The position numbers and the translations under genes were made by a program. Shown here one piece after another: positions 48,294 to 59,086 of a DNA stretch of 64,000 nucleotides (position 1 is the stretch's first letter; each line of letters opens with the position of its first letter). The notes under the pieces were generated by a model that worked only from the letters and a program-made list of their open reading frames with translations, did not search any database and was not told where the DNA came from. The DNA is from Isoetes taiwanensis (taxonomy: Eukaryota > Streptophyta > Lycopodiopsida > Isoetales > Isoetaceae), in NCBI GenBank assembly GCA_021234155.1, contig JAJEKV010000032.1, positions 1,549,460 through 1,613,459 of the forward strand, in the 5' to 3' direction.

Positions 48294-49456
48294 TTAGCGT
48301 GAATCGCTTAGCATGTACTGTGCAGGCTGTAGAATCTTCGAAGTCTTTGCACTATCTTTTCTTTCGGCCACTTCTGTAACGCCTTGCAACATTTCATCTA
48401 TTACCCTCATACCGGTGTTAAACTCCTGCATGACTTCCCTAACTAGTCGGGCGAACGGTGCATGGGGAATTAGGAACCCGAAGCTGCGATGAAAATGCCT
48501 AATTTCCCGCAGTGCTTTCCTCTCGCTCTCCTTTCTGCCGGCTCTCTTTTTGGCTGGTGGTCTAGGAGGCTTGGGCTTCTCTGGTGGTGGCACGAAAGTA
48601 CGCTGCCGTCGGATGTCCCCTTCAATAGTCCTTACTCTGTTTTTTTGGTAATAGGGTTGTAATCCTCCCACTTCTTCATGTGCGTGTTGTGCTCCCTCAT
48701 CTTCCCTCTCGTAGACCTTGATGGGGTCTATCACATCGCCTCTCGGGCTGGCAGCGGTGCTTTGTTTCTATCCCGTCGGGTATGGTGGGGGCTTCTTTTG
48801 CTTTCGGGCTGCTTTCGGGGTGATGCTTGCCCGCTCATTGGAGGATCCTTGAAGGACTGCCTCTTTATCATGGGGGTTAAAATCCTCATCTTGAGTTGTC
48901 CGTGCGGGGTGGCTTGTCGGTAGGCTGCTCCTCAATAACTACTGGTTGCTCGTGGGGCTTTCTTGAGTTTCCTTTTGCCTACCTCCACGAACTTCCTCTT
49001 CTTCTTCTTGACTCTTGGTGCTTTAAGCCTCCTCCTCTTCCCTCTTCCTCTTCTTTTACGCCCTCTTCTCTCGGCCGGCGTTCTTTGGATTCATGTCTCT
49101 TGATCCATGCAGCTAGTTCTTCTTCTTCGGCTGGCTCGGCGTCCTCCCTCATTCTTCATTTTGCTTTCGACCACCTTATCTTGCTCCTCCTTCTGTCTCC
49201 TTTCCTCCTCCATCTCTTGAAGACCCGCATTCGTCTCCTTCCTCGTTGCCGAGGACTTACATTCTCGCACGAGTGTCGTCCTCCTCGACCTCTGTCTCAT
49301 CCCCTCCTTGGTTGGTGGGGTTGTCGGGCGCTCCTCGGACTCTGTTTCTTCGTTGGACGAAGGTTGGTCTTCTCTGTGAAAGAGCCGCTCCTGGAGTAGG
49401 GCGTTGGGGATTGTGTCTCCAGGAGGAACTCTAGTAGTTTGTTTCGTCCTGGCCAT
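48294..49456 (-). pseudogene. Gene 1: histone H3-like protein encoded by a retrotransposon
   Basis: Begins MARTKQTTR, matching the first seven residues of histone H3 exactly (MARTKQTARK). A charged, coiled-coil-like region follows (LQEMEEERRQKEEQD, then AEPAEEEELAAWI), then a basic nuclear-localisation-like stretch (VKKKKRKFVEVGKRKLKKAP, near 49000). The C-terminus (48515-48297) is an H3 histone fold: ALREIR, FGFLIPHAPFARLVREVMQEF, then after a shortened alpha-2 SKILQPAQYMLSDSR in place of TIMPKDIQLARRIR. At about 385 residues against 135 it is a long H3 variant. Frame changes near 49140, 49020 and 48740 break it. It is the first gene after the primer-binding site and has its own promoter. 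It could act on element or host chromatin; that is inference. Confidence 0.85.
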
Positions 49457-49562
49457 GTTTGACGGCTCGTCGATCCGATGTCGAGCGCCGAAAATCGCCT
49501 TAGGGAGCGGGAGCAGATTTCTAAAGAGGAAACGTAGAAATGAGGGAGGGGGGGGTCTAGAT

Positions 49563-49572
49563 CTATTTATAG
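49563..49572 (-). promoter_or_regulatory. TATA box of the H3-like gene
   Basis: CTATAAATAG on the minus strand, 107-116 nt upstream of the ATG at 49456. The 5' leader contains AAGGCGATTTTC, which also occurs as TAGGCGATTTTCC in the leader of gene 2. Confidence 0.72.
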
Positions 49573-49670
49573 ATGGGCAATTTTAGGTCAAATTTCAAAC
49601 TACTCTTTTGGGTGCCAAGACACTTATTAACCTATTACATGGGCTTGATTTAGACTTTTCTAACCTCATG

Positions 49671-49737
49671 GTCTCACACGTTGCATCCAGATCAAAACCT
49701 AGAGTCTTGGTTTTGCTCCTGGCGTGACGTGTGAGAC
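49671..49737 (-). promoter_or_regulatory. Palindromic promoter box, type 1 (H3-like gene)
   Basis: 67 bp bounded by GTCTCACACGT and ACGTGTGAGAC, with a near-copy upstream of gene 2. It could be a binding site for a dimeric factor or a hairpin in RNA. Confidence 0.7.
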
Positions 49738-49884
49738 ATGGTGGATTTTGATGCTAAATTTTATGCTTTCTAAGCATGTTTCTAGGAGTGTAATATACTA
49801 ATCTGGCTAGTTCTTAGCATAAAATTCGAATTAGCACGTTACTTTTCTGAAATTCATCAACTTTTAAGGTGTTTTTGGCCCAAT

Positions 49885-49947
49885 GTCTCACGTTGCGCCC
49901 CGGGTCAAAACACGGAGTTTTGGTTTTAGTCACCCGGCGTGTGAGAC
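49885..49947 (-). promoter_or_regulatory. Palindromic promoter box, type 2 (H3-like gene)
   Basis: 63 bp bounded by GTCTCACGT and CGTGTGAGAC with CAAAACACGGAGTTTTGG at the centre. It has the same order and spacing relative to the type 1 box as upstream of gene 2. Confidence 0.7.
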
Positions 49948-50137
49948 CTTCTTCTTTAGAAGGATTAGGCTCCACGATTTTTAATCTTTTATGTTCCAAT
50001 TCTCTTAACTGTTACTAGCTTAGCATTTACTACAAAAATGAGAAAAAAAATTTCCCATTTTTCGAGGTTTGAGGATCCTATCAAGTTAGTCTACTGGGAG
50101 CATAGTCAGTGCTTTGCTCTTGGTCTCCAAGAACATA

Positions 50138-50149
50138 GCTCTGATACCA
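50138..50149 (-). other. Primer-binding site of element 1
   Basis: TGGTATCAGAGC on the minus strand, one nucleotide inside the 5' LTR end. It is complementary to the 3' end of initiator tRNA-Met, the standard primer of plant Ty3 elements. Confidence 0.95.
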
Positions 50150-50150
50150 C

Positions 50151-51637
50151 TGTGACATCCCCTACTCATATACGGTGCACTCACCATATACAAAACAGGA
50201 GTTCATCCCCCATACCAGCTCCATACGTCTGGGGGCCCTCCACGTATCAACGCAACCTTGATGAGTTCGATTGGGAAGAATGAAGGGGTCATTTTACCCT
50301 GTCTCCCTCAGGGCCTACCTAGCTGTGGAAGCGTAAATATACATGTCAGTATACAACATCAACATCACATAGCCATCTCGATGGATGGCTCATCACATAT
50401 CTGCATAGACAAAGATCCGCACAACACATGGAAAATCCTACCCAAGGCTCAGACTCGAAGGGACGGTGGCGGCTTGGGTCTCGAATTCATTGTAGGCAAT
50501 TCATGGAAATGCATTTGGCTGGGATAAGAACATGGCTTAGGGTTGTCCACTCCATCCGCCCCTCACATTGCACACTGCGAGTAGGTTGAAGAGTGTTGGG
50601 ACCTTGTAGCCCATGGGAGGCATAGCCAAATGGGGCTATTCTGGGTTGCATCTCCCGATTCCGTGGGGGGTAGGGATCACTCCCCGAGAGATCTCCATCT
50701 TTGACTCAAGGTGACTAGAGGGCCACCGCCCTTATTCGACTTGAACCCTTTGGAGAGTGACGCATCACTCCACGGGTGTCGAGCCCATGCCTTACCCACA
50801 CTTTCGGTGGCAAGCCATTAGACCTAGTCCACGGTGATCCCGGTAGACTTTACACACGGGGGATCGTTCAAAGTCGAACACGAACCTCCTTCTAAGCACA
50901 GTGCGGCCCTTCACCCACAACCAGGTGTGGTTCTTGTACCACAGGCGAATACTAGTAATGCACTAAAGGGACTAACTAGGAGCATCAACTACTAAGGTAT
51001 GAGGTCTCCTTCCCAATACAATGAGTCCACAAAGATCATCCATCCATCACATCATTATAGAACTAAAGAATAATATCTAATTTCGTCATAGAAGTTATGT
51101 TCTTTAGTTAGGGCTCGCTATCTGGGGTTCTATGTGGCTGTTATGGGCAATTCAATAGGCTAAACATGCTAACTCTATGCGGGAAGGAATTAGGCTATTG
51201 AATTGTGAAAATACGGTCCTTGGCTTGCTCCTCTTGATCGAATCGTCCATGTCCTTTGTCTTGCTTGGAGATGCGGTCGGAAAGGAAGTCCGACAAAAGC
51301 TGGGGTGCTCAAACAGATCTTGGGAGTCGGGATTGACTCTTGAAAGCTTGAAAATGGAGCTCGGAAGGGTAGGCGGCGAAAAAGGGAAAGTTAGGGTTTG
51401 GTTGCCTTACATAGGCTATCAGTTAGGTTTAGGGTTTCTATGACCCTTGATATGCCTTTTAAAGGTTAATGGTCTAAAGTCGCACATTAATAAGTGTGTG
51501 CACCCTTTGCAAAGTTGCCCCTTAGAGCTACTTGTTTATTGTCGGCGATATTACCGTCATTTGGAATGGCGATGTCTTGGCGTGACGGTCTTGAAGACGG
51601 TATCGTCTTGAGACCATATATCGTCTTGGAGCGTCTA
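50151..51637 (-). repeat. Element 1 5' LTR
   Basis: About 1487 bp matching 31006-32515. It starts TGTGACATCCCCTACTC on the plus strand; the outer end (GGAGCGTCTA) has lost the ACGTCACA terminus kept in the 3' LTR. Many short deletions relative to the 3' copy indicate age. Confidence 0.88.
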
Positions 51638-53620
51638 AGTCAATGCAAAGGGATCAAGTTTATTCTCATACTCTTTAACATTTCTCACATTATTTTGCAA
51701 ATATGATTTTTCTTAGGAATTCTAATTCTTCCATCTTGTAAATCATGATATGAGAAATCTATCACAAGAAGAATTAGAAAAATCTATGGTAGAATTTTCG
51801 AGAAATAATTCCTTAAAGTTTGAAGTTCAGAAGTTTTTTATGGGTCCAATTAGATCCCCCGAGGGTCAAAGTTTTAAAAATTCATAGTACTACTCCACTT
51901 TTTGAAAAAATAAAATCCATTTAGCAAGATGTGTAGTACTTAGTATCTATTTCCATTGAAAAATAATAGTACCTTCACATTCTTATTCTATTTCAGATAT
52001 CATGGATATGAAATGGTTTCTAGATGTCTGTTTTTCAGAAATTCCTTAGGGACCTGACTGGGTCTCTCAAGGATTGAAATTATGATTTGCTCATTGATAC
52101 ATCAAATTTTTATGAAATCACATGAAATTTGAAAAATGAGTAGCATTTGTAGGCTACGTTCGTAGAAAATTAATGTTATCTTGAAATTTGTATTCCATGT
52201 TGAGTGTCATGAGATTATATCATATCATCGAAACCATTGAATTGAGTGTATTTCAAGGTGCGATTGTGCCAAACTTATGAAGAATTTTATTTTGCCATTG
52301 AATATGGTGGTACATTTTCGAGGTAATCTTACAATTCAGGTGTTCATATTTAAAATCTCATAAGTATCATGAAGAACTAGTCCCTAATATGGAGAAGGGA
52401 TTGAGGGACCCATACGGGTTGATGAACCCAAACAGGTCCCTGAGACAACTCTAGTGTTAACAAGATTTTGAAAGATGAGAATTTTGGCCTTTTAATTGTG
52501 AGAACCATTTTTGTATAGATTCATGGCAGTAATTAAGGAGGTGTCTGGCCCATTCCAGGTATCTTAGCATGTTCAATTTGTTTCACGTGCCTTGAGTAAC
52601 GTTTCTATGCCTTGAGTAAAGTTTCTGAAGTGGTAATTAGTCCTCAAGTGCATTTTAAGAGAACTTGCCTCAAGAGAACTTGCCTCATCCTAGAGGCATG
52701 TGAATGAATGCATTTTCACTTGACAGTTGCCATGGTCTCTAATGATGTGTATTTTTTATTACTTTTCTCAGATTTTTATTCCTATGTTAACAAGCTAGGT
52801 TTTACTTTTATATTATTTTTCTTATGTCCTTCTGTATATAGGGTATACCATATTTCCAAGCATTTTTTTTTTTGCTTTCGGCCAGATGCTTATCGAAGAA
52901 CAAGAAGACCGAGCAGTTTTGGTTTCTTCAACAAGGCCATCACTTCTTTAAGAGTGCTTTAAAGAGTGCGAGGCTGGCAGATTAGCTTCTCAAGTGGGCA
53001 CCTAGAGAACATAATATGAGCATGATAACTTGGCCTTGGCTTTTGTTGGCGGAAAGATACAGGGAGAGTTGTATACTCTCATTGTAATTCTTTTCTTTTG
53101 ATATTTTCTTGGAATGAAATCTTATTTACATCTCAGAAGTTGTCATAGATTCCATGCCAGATTGATAGGCAAGTTCCAATGGTTGTTTTGAAGTAGCATG
53201 GCCGCTTAGCATTTCAGCTATTGGACTTTTATTTCATTACCATTTTGGAGTATGTGAGCACATAGAGCAACGATATTTTACTGTAAGTTTTTTGGTTTCA
53301 TGTTAATTCCTTTGTTTTACATGCGGTGTTCCTTTTTTGAAAAGAGTTACACTTATATGGCATGTTGTAGCTCTCTGGAAGAGGACTATGCTCTTTCTAG
53401 CGTCTCCATTTTTTATGAGATTATTTTTACCTTTCATTACTCGAGTATATATTTATATTGTCCTGTTTTCTGCTAGAGGTCATATCTGTACAATGGCAGT
53501 ATAATAGAGTCATGAGCAGCAGGAAAACATGTTTCGCTCCGGCTATTCACGTGCTTTAATCCTAATTTTCACATTGATCACGCTGGCGTAGTGGGTTGAA
53601 AGTCGTAGTATTTTAGCTCT
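51638..53620. other. A/T-rich spacer, nothing identified
   Basis: About 2 kb between the 5' LTR of element 1 and the LINE tail. No coding motif or repeat boundary is seen. Confidence 0.4.
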
Positions 53621-56600
53621 CTTTTTTTTTTTTTGCCGGACGAAAGCTTAAGAGTTTATTAATCAGATAAAAAGTACAAAATTTATATGTCTCATCTAAC
53701 TGTGTAAGCACAAAGAAGATGCCAGAGGAGGCGGGCCTGGAGCACAATGTGCTTACTCCAGAAAGGAAGACTAACGATAAGAATCAATTCGAAGATCTTG
53801 AATCAGGCGTTACGAATCAAAGAGGAGCATTCATAGGTCATCGATTATCTTTTACGGGCCCAAGTAATAACACCATGTCTGGGGCGAATAAATGCCTTGG
53901 AAGATGTGGTGTCTGCGACGCTCCCATATCGACCATAGGAGCCAACCAAAACTAAGATAGAATGCCCTCTGTTTAGCTGAGGGCCATACATTAGGATAGG
54001 GCGCCAAAGAGGATGCATTGTGGGGTCAAAGTGCTTGTTAAACAAGGCGTTGGTTGAACCTGCGGACAATCAAAGAGACAGTGCTCAAGAGTCTCAACAG
54101 CTGAAAGGCAGGGCGGGCATACTGCAGATATGCGAGGATCATAGCGATGTCGGAAGACATTAACGCGCAGGCACCTGTGGATAACCTGCCACCATAGTAC
54201 AGAGACTTTAGGGTGAAGCAACCTATCTCAAAGCCATCGCCATGTACGACACAAAGTGCGCTATGGCACCTGTAGGTGCCACCCATCTGGCAAACTGGAG
54301 GGGCTGTGGTGCTAAAAGAAGGCGATATACTGATCTGACAAAGTGCTTGCCTTTGTGAATATTTTCATGACAGTCCCATGGCACTCTTTCAACAACACCA
54401 ACTTGCACTACAAGAGGCAAATTTTCTGCGACCTTCTCCCATAGAGACACATCCCAACAAGAGAGAAGGAACTTTGCCTGAAATTCAGGCCAAGATAGTA
54501 GGCGACCCACTTCATACCATGCTTGAACAGAGACAAATGCCTGCCAGAATCCATCGTCGCTGTGTAAGGGGATGAACTGATGCTGCCAGTGGAGGTGCTA
54601 AGGGGTCTGGAGGCAGTGGTGCCCACCACCATGGAGTCTCCAATAGGGTGTGGATGGAGGGGCATGGCCAGAAAAGATGTTTGGCGCCTCCCATCTTTAT
54701 CAACAAGCCCGCAAAAAATGGAGAAGCACTTGGAAAAGGCTGCGAGTTTGAAATAATGCCCAAGATAGGAGTGGTTTGACAGCCTTTTTGCCTAGAGGGA
54801 TGACAGTGACCAAGAGCTTGTTTAAGAAGGCGTAAATCAGGAGAATCATCTTCACCATTCAGGAGTCTCCAAATGAACTTTGAAATAAGGATTTTGCTCT
54901 GCGATAAAGAAGTCCATCATACCCGGACCCACACCCATTTGGGAAGGATGCACTTTGACCACGCCACCTTAATCACATGACACCTTCCTCAATACCGCCC
55001 ATATAAAGTTCGAACTATTGCAATGAGCTCATATATTTTGTTACCACGTGGAGCTAGCGGTATGGATGCCATATAGCGTGAGTACTACTAAGGACCTGAC
55101 TTGGCCCTTTGTAATGCGACTGCAAAGAGACAACTGCGGTGGACCACGAACAAGTGCTTCTCAAACCCTTAATGATCTCCTCGATGCGGCTCCCATAGTA
55201 ACATGGATGCCAACTAGAATCCCCAACAACTTGATGGCCTCTCCATGCAAAGTAATTTCCATGGATAATCATGAACACCGCGCCCGGTCGGAGTATCCAA
55301 TGTTCATAAAAGCTGTACATTACCGCCACCCACCCAAGGACAGGAAGCCAATAAAAAGTGTCTAAGAGCTACTTGGCGGTGCAAGATTCTCGGCATTAGC
55401 GACTAGAAAGAGGCGCGTATTAATACGCATATTGATTGCAAACCTCACATGTGCCATTCTCCATTGCAAGACCATGGAGAAGTCCCCTCGTGGTTCGCGA
55501 CGGTGAATAAGCGTGGCAAAAGCCCTGCGATAATTGTGAAAAGCAGTGGTGCTAAAGGGCATCCCTGGCGAATACCATGACCAAGTGAGAAGGCATCTGA
55601 CGCTCACTATGGAATATAACAGTCGCTTGAGCAGAGACATGCAGCTTCATAACATCTGATGTGAATTGTTCCCCAAATCCCAATCTTAGCATACATCGAC
55701 GCATGAATTCCCAGCTAACACTATCATAAGCTTTCGCAAAATCAAGCTTAAGGTACACAACTGGAAAGTTTTGCTTACATGCCCAATAGATTCCCTCGTA
55801 AGCAGTAGCAACATTGTTCAGAATGCATCATTTTGGAAGAAAACTTGATTTGGTTGTTGAGATGGCCTCTGCCAATATGTCCACCCACTCTGCAAAAGCC
55901 TTGGCAAAGATCTTATATACAGGGATGGGTCCCCAGTCTGAAATAGTCTGAGGATCTTTGACCTTGGGGATAAGTGAAATGGCACCTATGCTTAGAATTT
56001 TATCCAAAGTAGTGGACTGCGGAAAGTCACAAAAAGCATCATACACATCTTGTTCCAACTACTCCTGAAAGAACTCAATTGGCAAACCATTCAAACCTGG
56101 CCATTTGCCTCTTTTCAGTTCAAAGACTGCCGAACCTAAATCATCAACTGTCATAGCCGCCTCTATTGACACACGCTGCTCGTCCGAGATGATGGGGAAA
56201 AGCCTAGATAAAACAACATCTTGCATTTCTAATTGAAAGGGAAGATGTTTCTCAACAAAGAAAGTCTAAAAGTGGTTATGCAGATATTGCTTGAGTTCGG
56301 TTGGCTCTGTTAGCACTGAATTATTCGGCAAAAGCAACGAGGACATGGTTGACGTCATGCAACGCCTCTTAGCCGCACGGAAAAAGAAGCCTATACAACG
56401 GTCTCCATCACCGAAACCCGCGCAACCTGCCTGCCGTCTTTGCTTCTTGGATTTGCTCCTCCTCAATGCTTGGATGCACGTGCCAAAATATCTCGATCAT
56501 GAGCGCTGGAAGGAGTCCACATCGAGAATGGAGCGAATCGATACAAGAGTGTCCAATAAAGCACGACCTCTGCTGCAGACTCGGCCCCCTTTGTTTGGCA

Positions 56601-56705
56601 AAGGCCTTTTGACTGCCCGCAATTGCATCCACTATGCCGGCCATGCACCGACATCGGTTGAAGGCGGTTGTCAAGTGTTCTTGCGGCCTTCTTGAAAGTC
56701 AGCAT
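53621..56705 (-). pseudogene. L1-type LINE, 5'-truncated ORF2
   Basis: Minus-strand fragments in order. GDRCIGFFFRAAKRR with PTELKQYLHNHF (about 56.4-56.27 kb) is the pre-RT segment. ISLIPKVKDPQTISDW and VYKIFAKAFAEW (about 55.97-55.87 kb) belong to the reverse transcriptase. LKLDFAKAYDSVSWEF (55.75 kb) carries the first catalytic Asp block. VLWWQVIHRCLRVN with HCLFDCPQV (about 54.2-54.05 kb) is the zf-RVT domain. The 3' end has AATAAA near 53657 and a poly(A) tail at about 53622-53634. Frameshifts are frequent and the catalytic (F/Y)ADD box is not visible. It is a typical plant L1 organisation. Confidence 0.88.
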
Positions 56706-56765
56706 CCTTTAAGAATTTTTACATTCAAGCGGAAACATGTCCGTCAGTCGTCATTAGCTGCTAGA

Positions 56766-58345
56766 TGTGACATTCCACGTATTTTATCGGTCGTCCACGT
56801 ATTCATACGGGACATGTACAAATACAAAGCACGTCACCCCCTAAAGGTGCGCCACCATGGGGGTATGGGAACTTAATTGTAACCTAGGGGGGATTAAATT
56901 AGCTATGCTAATTTAATACTAATTTAATACATTAAAGATAATAACTTAATTAGGCTAATTACTGTTTGGGAAGGCGCCACCTGCCCCAATCGATTGGGCA
57001 ACATGGGGGTTGCCAAGTTAGGATGCCAACTTGCCCCTATCCCTGTGATTGACTCACGAAGAAGATCGACCAAGGAAGGCCGGGAGCTGGCGCCATCATA
57101 CACCAGCGAGAGAGAGCCACCATACCCGGTTGTCCACCGTGAATCGGCGGTGAATTCTCAACTCCCGGGAGATGGAGGCGCCCCCATGGAAGCAGTCCGG
57201 CCAGAATTGGGTAGGTGGCTATGTGGATTCTAGATAGCGCTTGATTGTGTCCGTTTCTACGTTCTCTTTGTGATTCAATCATAGAAACTAACCCTCGATT
57301 GTACAAGCAAGTTCTCTTTATATTCAATTACGTTCTTACTCACGAAAAAGGATGGATTGTTAGTTCTTTGTTTAATCGACTCTGGCGGGGGGATTAGGGG
57401 AGGGGGTAGAGACCTACGAACAGGTGTATTGTAGTTTGCTCCTAGATAGCCCTGTAGAGTCCCATTAGATGCGGCTGTGCACAAGAGCCCACAGGGTCCT
57501 AGATGCTATGGTGCGGCAGCACGGACAAGGAACAGTGTGTGGTGACATGAGGGGTGGGGTCTTGCATGAGCATACAAGGCTCACGAGACTCCTGGTGGGC
57601 TAGGCGATGGCAGGCCGCGTGGGGGGCGGGTATGGGTCGACACTCCTCCTGGGTGTAGAGGTGTGATCCGTATGGAGCACCTTGCACTTTGAGTAGATTT
57701 AGGGTGAGTAAGTCGGGAATGCGGATGCGGGGGTTGCTGATCGGCGCGTATTCTCTAGCTCACCCATGGAACCAGCGTGATTCCGGAAGGGGCGCTTCCC
57801 GACCGCCTCATCGGACCCGGCGTCATGAACCTGGAGTAGGCTCAAAAGGGTGATCCCTTGAACTGCGTCTACGGAAGAACAGAGCGGCCATAGCATGAAT
57901 TGACCCATCCGCAAAGTGTGCGGGGAGGGGCGGATGGAGTGGACAACCCTAGCCGATGTTCTATGCCAAGCAACGCCATGCCAAGACCCGATGCTGTGAT
58001 CTCTTGAGACCCGACCATCGGTCGATCCTATCACGAGTCCGAGCGGGGTAGAACACGGGTTTTGGGCGTTTTCTTAGGATTAGATGCATATTCTATGCCG
58101 TTGGTATTTTGGATGGATCGCCACCCTTCGTGGTGGATATTTATGTATATTCGCTGCATGTGCTAACCCTTGTATTCATGCTTCCACGACGTAGGAGTCC
58201 CATTGAAGGCGTGAGCGAATGACCTTCGTGTCCTTCGGCCTCATTTCATAGATGGCCGAAATGCATTTGAGGGCCCCGGCTCATGGTGAGGGGAAAGTCC
58301 CTCGTATGTATACGCCCCGAGGGTATATATTACGGGAGCTGCTGG
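56766..58345 (+). repeat. Element 2 5' LTR
   Basis: Starts TGTGACATTCCA, equivalent to the element 1 LTR 5' end read on the minus strand (TGTGACGTTCCAG). It shares GGGTTGTCCACTCCATCCGC (inverse at 57923-57942) with the element 1 LTRs and ends just before a primer-binding site. The 3' terminus is mutated (no CA). Confidence 0.75.
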
Positions 58346-58357
58346 TGGTATCAGAGC
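58346..58357 (+). other. Primer-binding site of element 2
   Basis: TGGTATCAGAGC, complementary to initiator tRNA-Met, directly after the LTR. Confidence 0.93.
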
Positions 58358-59086
58358 CGTGATTTCGGTTGCTCGAAATCATAGCACTGGCCAAACACTA
58401 ACTCGTAGCACGGTAGTTAGGAGGAGGCTAGGTCAATGTGTTGTTAGTTCTCTTTGTTGTTTGGCTTGGTGTTAGGTTAAGTTAGGAAATAGTAGCTTTG
58501 AAGAGGAGGGCCCAAGATTGGAGGCCTAACGGGTGTCGGTAGGTAGCTCAAATGACGAAGATGATGGTTCCATTGGATCGGGCGTACTCGAATTACCCTA
58601 GAACAGTTAACTCTAGGCGAAAAATGGTCAAGGGCAGGCCCAAAAATAAACTCGGGCGCCGCTTGCTTTTTGGAGTTTTGTAGTCAAGGCAGAAGTAGGC
58701 CGAAATGCTGTCGGCGCCCGCCAGGTCAACTCGGGCGCCGCTTGCTTTTCGACGACGCCCAGTCGAGGCGGAAGCCCGTATAATGCAGCCGGCGCCCGAC
58801 CGTAGGTTGCGCGTATTTCCGCCGTATAATTTTTTTAATAATAAAATTTCGAAGTTAATAAGAAAAAAAAAATTTGAAATTTCAAAAGTTAAGTGGCCGT
58901 TTAACAAACCATTTCTTGTCATTTGCTTTTGCTTCCGCGCCTCCAACCGCCTGAGCCGCCCTCCGCCATCGCCACCAGACCGGACCTTGCTCTTGCGCCC
59001 TTGTGCCTTGTGCATCTTAAGCCTCCTTTGCCATTCCCTTTGCCACCGGCCCTTCCTTTCTGCCTTCCTACGCCTCACTATCCGCT
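58358..59086 (+). other. Leader between primer-binding site and H3-like gene (element 2)
   Basis: Contains two similar GGCGCC-rich segments (CAACTCGGGCGCCGCTTGCTTTT near 58726 and a close variant near 58650) and an A/T-rich patch near 58825-58880. The GTCTCAC-type palindromic boxes of element 1 are not found here. Confidence 0.5.

Larger units (their letters stand above)
31006..51637 (-). mobile_element. Giant Ty3 chromovirus-type LTR retrotransposon carrying an H3-like gene (element 1)
   Basis: A 20.6-kb element read on the minus strand. The order is 5' LTR (50151-51637), initiator tRNA-Met primer-binding site, H3-like gene 1, gene 2, gene 3, gag, a 7.8-kb non-retroviral stretch with a tandem array, then protease, reverse transcriptase-RNase H, integrase with chromodomain, polypurine tract and 3' LTR (31006-32515). 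The LTRs differ by many substitutions and small indels, so the insertion is old, and no 5-bp target duplication survives. Frameshifts and a lost integrase Asp make it defective. The pol order and chromodomain place it among chromoviruses. Extra genes upstream of gag are not part of the standard family plan. Confidence 0.85.
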
